From DASVXQ01 sp046727955 (GTDB lineage: Bacteria; Actinomycetota; CALGFH01), in assembly GCA_046727955.1 (NCBI GenBank), contig JBKPDO010000273.1, forward strand, positions 1 through 9,787: a stretch of 9,787 nt of DNA, read 5' to 3'. The position numbers and the translations under genes are program-made. Under the pieces are notes generated by a model. The model was not told the origin of the DNA, did not search any database, and saw only the letters and a list, made by a program, of their open reading frames with translations. Below are positions 5,898 to 9,787 of the stretch, one piece after another. How positions within the stretch are numbered: the first letter of the stretch is position 1; each line of letters starts with the position of its first letter.

Positions 5898-7175
5898 GTG
5901 ACCCCTGCCGCCCGACCGGCCCGGCCGCGCCAGTGGCCGGGCGTGGTGGCGTGGGCGCTGTGGTCGCTGGTCGTGCTCGGCCTGGCCGCGGGCTTCTGGC
6001 TGGAGGGCCTGCTGAGGCGGGCCGGCCGGCCCGACCCCCTGAACACCGCCGTTGGCCCGATTATGGCAACGGTGAGCGCGGCCACGGTCGGGGCCGTGCT
6101 GGCCGGCCGCCGGCCGCGCCACCCGGTCGGCTGGCTGCTGCTGGCCGTCGCCCTGTCCCTGACCGCGAACGGCGTGGCCGGGGGGTACGCGCCGTACGGG
6201 CTGGAGGCCCGGCCCGGGGCGCTGCCGGCCACCGCCTGGGTGGCCATGTACTACCCGGCCACCGCCCTGGCGGCGTTCGCCTGCCTCGGCCTGGTCCTGC
6301 TCCTGGTGCCCACCGGGTCGCCGCCGTCGCCCCGCTGGCGCTGGTGGGCGTGGTTCGCGGCGGGGGTGCCGGCCGTCCTGCTGCTGGGCATGCCGCTCGC
6401 GCCTAGGCCGCCGGACTCGCGCTACCACGCGGTCGACAACCCGTTCGACCTGCGTCCGTTCGACGGGGCGCTGCTGCTGGCCAACCGGGCCGCGCTCGCC
6501 GTCACCGTCCTGGGCATCCTGGTCGGCGCCGGGTCGCTGGTGGTGCGGTTCCGCCGCGCCCGCGGCGTGGAGCGCCAGCAGCTTCGCTGGGTGGTCCTGG
6601 CCGCCGCCCTGACCGGGGTGGGGATGCTTGCCTCCGTGGTCCTGGTCGCGGCCGGCAACGAGGTCCTGGTCGGCTGGGTGGCCGGGGTCTGCGTGGCGGT
6701 GCTGCCGCTGGCGATCGGCGCCGCGGTCCTGCGCTACCGCCTGTTCGACCTGGACCGCATCATCAGCCGCACCCTGGCCTACGGGCTGCTGACCGTGCTG
6801 CTGGGTGGCGGCTACGCCGGGATCGTGCTGGGACTGGGCCAGCTCCTTGGCCGGGACTCCAGCCTGGTGGTGGCCGGGGCGACCCTAGCGGCGGTGGCGC
6901 TGTTCCAGCCGGCCCGCCGCCGCATCCAGGCCGCGGTGGATCGCCGCTTCAACCGGCGCCGCTACGACGCGGCCCAGACGATCCAGGCGTTCAGCGCCCG
7001 GTTGCGCCAGCAGGTCGACCTGGACGCCCTGACCGCGGAGCTGCTGGCGGTGGTCGACCAGACCATGCAGCCGACCCAGAGGTCACTGTGGCTTCGACCT
7101 TCCGTCGGTGCGTCCCAACATCAGCGCAGCACGGGCGCATCGGGTTCGGCTCGGCAGCCACCGCCAGCTCCTTGA
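5898..7175 (+). CDS. Polytopic membrane protein, sensor-kinase-like N-terminal module without kinase domain
   Basis: A 425-residue protein with about ten hydrophobic helices (roughly 16-35, 52-70, 77-95, 113-137, 150-167, 193-214, 230-251, 258-278, 293-313, 320-336). After the last helices comes a charged cytoplasmic linker (RRRIQAAVDRRFNRRRYDAAQ, then a coiled-coil-prone FSARLRQQVDLDALTAEL) ending in SLWLRP. YRLFDLDRIISRTLAYGLLT (280-299) and the RRFNRRRYDA linker are typical of membrane parts of actinobacterial NarL-type histidine kinases and of kinase-less relatives. There is no phosphoacceptor H-box and no HATPase motif, so it cannot be a kinase alone. GTG 5898 has AGGAG (5886-5890) 7 bases upstream; an ATG at 5793 would add 35 residues coded by element-end DNA. 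The last ~25 residues are low-complexity and may have been altered by the neighbouring element end. No two-component partner is nearby; ligand and function are unknown. Confidence 0.8.
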   Translation: MTPAARPARPRQWPGVVAWALWSLVVLGLAAGFWLEGLLRRAGRPDPLNTAVGPIMATVSAATVGAVLAGRRPRHPVGWLLLAVALSLTANGVAGGYAPYGLEARPGALPATAWVAMYYPATALAAFACLGLVLLLVPTGSPPSPRWRWWAWFAAGVPAVLLLGMPLAPRPPDSRYHAVDNPFDLRPFDGALLLANRAALAVTVLGILVGAGSLVVRFRRARGVERQQLRWVVLAAALTGVGMLASVVLVAAGNEVLVGWVAGVCVAVLPLAIGAAVLRYRLFDLDRIISRTLAYGLLTVLLGGGYAGIVLGLGQLLGRDSSLVVAGATLAAVALFQPARRRIQAAVDRRFNRRRYDAAQTIQAFSARLRQQVDLDALTAELLAVVDQTMQPTQRSLWLRPSVGASQHQRSTGASGSARQPPPAP

Positions 7176-7186
7176 TCATTCGCACA

Positions 7187-7208
7187 GCTTTGTGAAACAG
7201 GCTCGTAC
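7187..7208 (-). repeat. Right insertion-sequence-like end, copy B (inverted)
   Basis: This is the reverse complement of 5749-5770 with one mismatch in 22. It starts 11 bases after the membrane-protein stop codon. Its inner boundary cannot be fixed: the 70-100 bases before it, including the 3' end of the membrane-protein frame, could belong to the element. Confidence 0.7.
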
Positions 7209-7222
7209 CCTGTTGCACAAAG
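7188..7222. terminator. Hairpin formed by two element ends meeting head to head, possible terminator
   Basis: CTTTGTGAAACAGG (7188-7201) pairs with CCTGTTGCACAAAG (7209-7222) with one mismatch in 14, around a 7-base loop CTCGTAC. No T-run follows. It arises from copies B and C being adjacent and inverted. It could stop transcription of the membrane-protein gene, and from the other strand of the tetR gene, but its origin is better explained by mobile-element ends. Confidence 0.35.
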
Positions 7223-7286
7223 GTCTGATGCTCCGGGCGGGATTGCCGTCCCGTAACGTTCCCGAGACGCAGGCCAACCACACCGG
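7209..7286 (+). repeat. Insertion-sequence-like end, copy C (direct repeat of copy A)
   Basis: It matches 5756-5832 in the same orientation over 78 bases with a one-base gap. The best parts are CTGTTxCACAAAG, CTGATG, and CCGTAACG plus AGGCC and CCACAC. It would be the left end of a further element whose body is missing: the tetR stop codon comes 30 bases later (7316-7318). With copies A and B it suggests at least two ancestral insertions. Confidence 0.6.
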
Positions 7287-7315
7287 CACCTGGGCGTGCC
7301 TGATGGAGGGCATGC

Positions 7316-7996
7316 TCATGCGGTCAGCGTAGAGAGCTGGATCTCGAAGACCTGGTCGGGATCGATGCCCATGGACGCGAAGTTCCCGGCGATTTCAAGG
7401 CTCACCAAGCCATGCAGGCGGCTCCAGATGAGCACGGCACGCAGGGCGATGGCCGGGTCGATGTCCAGGCCGTGGGTTTGCGCCCAGGCTGAGAGCTGAG
7501 ATGCCAGTGGCTGCTCTGGCGGTGCGGTAGTGGTGTGGCCGAGCCCGGCGAGGGTGTCCAGCAGCAGGTTCATCGCCCGTTGGGCGGCGTCGACGAGTCG
7601 TTGCGCGTGGGCGTCATAGCCGGGCAGCGGTGGTCGGTACAACAGCTGGTACCGGTGGGGCTGGGCCAGCGCCCAGGCTCGGTAGGAGCGCACCAGGGCT
7701 TCGAACCGTACCTGCGGCTCTGAGCTTGGCAGCTGGCGGGTCGCGGCGCTGAGCGCGTCGGCGAGATCGTGGTAGGCGTCGATCACCAGCTCGGTCAGCA
7801 GTTGGTCGCGGCTGGCGAAGTAGCGGTACAGCGCCGGTCCGGAGACGCCGAGCTGTTTTCCGATCGCCGAGACCGACAGTCCGGCGGGCCCGGACTCCGC
7901 GAGCTGGCGCAGCGCCGCTTGCTTGACCTCGCGGCGGACCTGCGCCCGGTAGCGCTCCCGCATGGTTGGCGGCTCGGGGGTGGGGACGGCTGCCAT
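7316..7996 (-). CDS. TetR-family transcriptional regulator
   Basis: A 226-residue repressor-type regulator. An N-terminal TetR helix-turn-helix covers ~18-68: VKQAALRQLAESGPAGLSVS followed by the recognition helix in GVSGPALYRYFASRDQLL (50-67). The C-terminal ligand/dimer domain has the pattern of the WHG-type TetR subfamily: RSYRAWALAQPHRYQLLY, then IWSRLHGLVSLEIAGNF near the end. ATG 7996 is preferred because GGAGG (8001-8005 on the minus strand) precedes it, though only 4 bases away; GTG 8026 and ATG 8020 have no ribosome binding site and would sit at the predicted transcript start. It is divergent from the SnoaL-like gene with a 165-base gap, the classic arrangement for a TetR regulator controlling itself and its neighbour. 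The inducer is unknown. Confidence 0.93.
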   Translation of the reverse strand: MAAVPTPEPPTMRERYRAQVRREVKQAALRQLAESGPAGLSVSAIGKQLGVSGPALYRYFASRDQLLTELVIDAYHDLADALSAATRQLPSSEPQVRFEALVRSYRAWALAQPHRYQLLYRPPLPGYDAHAQRLVDAAQRAMNLLLDTLAGLGHTTTAPPEQPLASQLSAWAQTHGLDIDPAIALRAVLIWSRLHGLVSLEIAGNFASMGIDPDQVFEIQLSTLTA

Positions 7997-8013
7997 GCAT
8001 CCTCCGCTCGGGG

Positions 8014-8064
8014 TTGACATCCGCACAGTAACATATAATCTCTTCTATTAGGACCTATAACAAA
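8014..8064. promoter_or_regulatory. AT-rich divergent promoter/operator region between tetR and the SnoaL-like gene
   Basis: This is the most AT-rich island of the window. Minus strand: TTGTTA (8063-8058) and GATTAT (8040-8035) with a 17-base spacer, each 4/6 to consensus, would start tetR near 8028. Plus strand: perfect TTGACA (8014-8019) and TATAAT (8034-8039), but only 14 bases apart, shorter than normal. TAAT-CTCTTCT-ATTA (8036-8050) is a small dyad overlapping both -10 boxes, a plausible TetR operator core. The assignments are inferred from motifs only. Confidence 0.45.
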
Positions 8065-8161
8065 CGAGAAGACACGTCACGCTATCCGGATCCTGCTGCG
8101 GGAGTCATGCCGCCAGCCGCAGTCAGCAAACCGGGACGGCGCTCTCCGGAAGGGAGCTTCG

Positions 8162-8614
8162 ATGCCCAACGCAGCCGCAGCCAACGCCGCGCTCGCCAGC
8201 CCGTGGAAAGACCTGTGGAATGGCGACCTAGGCGTCACCAACAAGATCATCGCCGAGGACTTCGTGGCACATGCGGCGCCGATCACCGGGTCGGGACCAG
8301 ACGAGATCCACGGCCGCGAGGCGCTCAACGCATGGGTCAGCGGCATCCGGGCGATCCTTCCCGGCCTGAGCTTCGTCATCGAGGTGGGGCCGATCACCGA
8401 CGACCAGCACATGGTGGTCCGGTGGAAGGCGCACGGAACCTACCGTGGTGGCTTTCCCGGCGCGCCGCCCGAGGCTGTCGGCCGGGACGTGACCTTCACC
8501 GGCACCGACATCCTACGGATCGCGGACGGCAAGCTCGCTGAGTACTGGGCCAATGCCGACAGCCTGCTGTTCTTCCAGCAACTCGGGGTCCGCGAGGTTC
8601 CCGCCAGCGGGTGA
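8162..8614 (+). CDS. SnoaL-like (NTF2-fold) protein, ester cyclase-type
   Basis: A 150-residue single-domain protein of the SnoaL-like polyketide-cyclase group within the NTF2-like fold. Matching features are the early W-x-x-LWNGDL and IIAEDFVAHAAP (residues ~15-40), IHGREALNAWVSGIRAILPGLSF (~49-71), VVRWKAHGTYRGGFPG (~85-100) and the C-terminal GTDILRIADGKLAEYW (~114-129). True SnoaL closes an aromatic polyketide ring, but most bacterial members near TetR regulators are uncharacterised small-molecule binding or isomerase-like proteins, and no polyketide synthase is present here. ATG 8162 is supported by AGGGAG (8151-8156), 5 bases upstream. There is no signal peptide. It is divergent from tetR, which probably represses it. 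No terminator is seen after the stop. Confidence 0.88.
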   Translation: MPNAAAANAALASPWKDLWNGDLGVTNKIIAEDFVAHAAPITGSGPDEIHGREALNAWVSGIRAILPGLSFVIEVGPITDDQHMVVRWKAHGTYRGGFPGAPPEAVGRDVTFTGTDILRIADGKLAEYWANADSLLFFQQLGVREVPASG

Positions 8615-8691
8615 CCACCCTCCCCGCCCTGCAGCAACACGCTGGTACGTAAGAATCAATGCATTTGGTACTACAGGGTTTCCCTGACTGA

Positions 8692-8820
8692 TATGGGCGC
8701 CTGATCTCGCGTGTTGCACCCATCCACGTCGGGCTGGACGTCCACAAGGACACGATCTCAGTGGGGATCTTGCCGACCGCCCAGCAGGTCCCAGACGTCG
8801 AGCGCACCGCACATGAAGCC
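8692..8820 (+). pseudogene. IS110-family transposase, N-terminal remnant
   Basis: After an in-frame TGA (8689-8691), the frame reads ...RVAPIHVGLDVHKDTISVGIL and continues QQVPDVERTAHEA. This is the start of an IS110/IS1111-type DEDD transposase; the aspartate in GLD (codon 8737-8739) would be the first catalytic residue. Only about 40 of the usual ~350-400 residues remain. The frame stays open further, but from about 8820 it no longer resembles the family and then runs antisense to the DUF4253 gene. No ordinary start codon precedes the conserved part in frame after the stop, so the piece is dead. The right boundary is approximate. Confidence 0.7.
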
Positions 8821-8855
8821 ATACGCCTGCGCGCGGCCGAGCTGTTGCGCGCCGG

Positions 8856-9584
8856 TCAGTCCCACCAGAACGACCATGTCGTTTTGCCGCAGATCTCTTC
8901 GGCGTACTCGGCGAGCGTGCCCACCCCCGTAACGTTGTCAGAGCAGCACATCAAATGCTCGGCGGCGACGTGCAGGGCATGCTCGAACGTCACCGGCGGT
9001 GCGGCGACGCTCAGCAGCGCGGTCGCGCCGTCCAGGCCAACGACCCGGGCCCCAAAGCGGTCCTCCCAGCTCCGCACGACCGCGGCCAGCGGCGCCACCT
9101 GGTCGAAGTAGTTGACCGGACCCATCCACCCGGTGGCGACCAGCGCATCGGCCCCCCGGCGCACCGCCACCAGGCCCAGCCGCAGGTCGCCGTCGGGTGC
9201 CTGCTCGGCACACCGATCGGCCACCACGCCAGGATCGCCGGTCAGCTCGCCCGGCGCGGCAAGCCCGGGCCAGTCGCGGCCAAACGGCAGCAGGAACTCG
9301 GGATACTCCCAGAACATTTCGTCGTTGACCTCGACCATGGCCGCCCACTTCGCCGCCAGGAACCCGGCCGCGTCGTGCCCGTCGATCGCACTCACCGGTT
9401 CCGCGCTGGCCTCACCGCCCCATGGATATGCCAGCTCCTTAGCATCATCAGCATCATCGACGTCGAAGTTGCCGAAACCCTCCAGCAGCAACGGCCACAG
9501 GCCGGAGCGCCCGTGCTCGGCGCGCAGCCGCGTCCACAGCGTGGCCGGGGCTGGCTCGTCGCTCAGCCAGAGCGCGGGCCGCAC
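8856..9584 (-). CDS. DUF4253 domain-containing protein
   Basis: A 242-residue protein from the GTG at 9584. Near the N-terminus PALWLSDEPAPATLWTRLRAEH and GLWPLLL, and in the C-terminal half ALVATGWMGPVNYFDQVAPL, SWEDRFGARVVGL, and the terminal AEYAEEICGKTTWSFWWD are characteristic of DUF4253 proteins, which are common in actinobacteria and have no established function. The C-terminus is complete. The start is doubtful: GAGG directly abuts this GTG, leaving no spacer, and family-like sequence (LPAGRLVG) continues upstream in frame as far as a TAG at 9683-9681 without any ATG, GTG or TTG. The gene may use a rare start (for example CTG at 9671 or ATT at 9668) or may have lost its start. No membrane segment or signal peptide is seen. 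It stands alone next to the IS110 remnant. Confidence 0.8.
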   Translation of the reverse strand: MRPALWLSDEPAPATLWTRLRAEHGRSGLWPLLLEGFGNFDVDDADDAKELAYPWGGEASAEPVSAIDGHDAAGFLAAKWAAMVEVNDEMFWEYPEFLLPFGRDWPGLAAPGELTGDPGVVADRCAEQAPDGDLRLGLVAVRRGADALVATGWMGPVNYFDQVAPLAAVVRSWEDRFGARVVGLDGATALLSVAAPPVTFEHALHVAAEHLMCCSDNVTGVGTLAEYAEEICGKTTWSFWWD

Positions 9585-9680
9585 CCTCGTGCGCCGCCCG
9601 GGATGTGCTGCCGTCCCGACCAGGCGCCCTGCCGGCAGGGCAACCGATACCCGCGTTCCGCAGCTAATCAGGGTTCTGGG
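9585..9680 (-). other. In-frame upstream extension of the DUF4253 gene
   Basis: Reading the minus strand in the DUF4253 frame from the TAG at 9683-9681 gives 32 codons before the GTG at 9584. They include VALPAGRLVGTAAHPG, which resembles the usual beginning of DUF4253 proteins (LPxGRLV ahead of PALWLSD). No standard start codon lies in this stretch. It is either true coding sequence with a rare start or a damaged 5' end. Confidence 0.5.
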
Positions 9681-9697
9681 CTACGGCTGGGGCTGAA

Positions 9698-9720
9698 GCC
9701 GCAGGTAGGCGGCCTGCGGC
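9698..9720. other. Perfect 8-bp hairpin near the right window edge
   Basis: GCCGCAGG (9698-9705) pairs exactly with CCTGCGGC (9713-9720) around the loop TAGGCGG. No T-run follows on either side. It might end a transcript or lie in the DUF4253 leader. In the remaining bases to 9787 I recognise nothing. Confidence 0.4.
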
Positions 9721-9787
9721 CTGGTGGGAATCCCGATTCGGCATAGATACACGCCTGTCCAATGACATGTTGATCTGCCTCGGAAGA

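Larger units (their letters stand above)
5749..7208. mobile_element. Insertion-sequence-like unit enclosing a membrane-protein gene, no transposase
   Basis: The left end GAGGCTGTTTCACAAAGC (5753-5770) and the right end GCTTTGTGAAACAGGCTC (7187-7204) are inverted repeats with one mismatch in 18. Both are flanked by GTAC (5749-5752 and 7205-7208), which is either part of the repeat or a 4-bp target duplication; being palindromic it cannot be told apart. The enclosed 1.4 kb carries the membrane-protein gene and no transposase-like frame. Alternatives are the fused remains of two separate insertion-sequence copies that happen to flank the gene, or a mobile insertion cassette moved in trans. The family is not assigned; the sequence downstream of the left end, with its Q-A-x-H-T-G-like frame, is loosely reminiscent of IS1380-type elements (from memory only). 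Confidence 0.5.

Noticed and set aside
6991..7281. A minus-strand frame spanning the element ends that could be a transposase fragment.
   Set aside because: No transposase motif is seen, and it runs through two back-to-back ends and the antisense of the membrane-protein gene.
8162..8614. SnoaL-like gene as a sign of an aromatic polyketide cluster.
   Set aside because: No polyketide synthase, acyl carrier protein or tailoring genes occur in the window. Small SnoaL-like proteins beside TetR regulators are common outside such clusters.
8955..9746. A 263-codon plus-strand frame at the right end.
   Set aside because: It is antisense to the DUF4253 gene, whose terminal WSFWWD and internal motifs identify the true strand.

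Overview
The window is very GC-rich, with G/C-biased third codon positions, GTG starts, an EspI-like proline-rich MinD/ParA protein, a DUF4253 protein and a kinase-less sensor-type membrane protein. This suggests a high-GC actinobacterium (Actinomycetota). The exact lineage cannot be read from the sequence.

Layout. (1) 1-413: no convincing gene. It holds a perfect 18-bp inverted repeat at the left edge, two adjacent short palindromes (281-305) and overlapping leader hairpins just before the first gene. (2) 414-3326: a large gene for a MinD/ParA-like ATPase whose first ~690 residues are a proline/alanine-rich disordered region. A strong hairpin follows (3339-3371). (3) 3567-5708: a tight three-gene run of an FmdB-type zinc-ribbon protein, S-methyl-5'-thioadenosine phosphorylase and undecaprenyl-diphosphate phosphatase, with gaps of 5 and 1 bases. 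This looks like ordinary chromosomal housekeeping DNA. (4) 5749-7208: a polytopic membrane protein gene lying between two inverted 22-bp ends that match at 21 of 22 positions and look like insertion-sequence termini. A third copy of the same end starts directly after (7209-7286). (5) 7316-8614: a TetR-family regulator and a divergent SnoaL-like small protein, sharing an AT-rich promoter region. (6) 8692-9683: a short IS110-type transposase remnant, then a minus-strand DUF4253 gene whose coding similarity runs upstream past its first ordinary start codon. The last ~100 bases hold only a hairpin.

How the parts relate. The left two thirds look stable: MTA salvage, lipid-carrier recycling for cell-wall synthesis, and an ATPase of the kind linked to type VII secretion or cell-surface processes. 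From about 5749 onward the character changes to an accessory zone with remnants of at least two types of mobile element between unrelated small genes. I see no recognisable defence, CRISPR, phage or biosynthetic system. The most unusual structure is the membrane-protein gene enclosed by insertion-sequence-like ends with no transposase.
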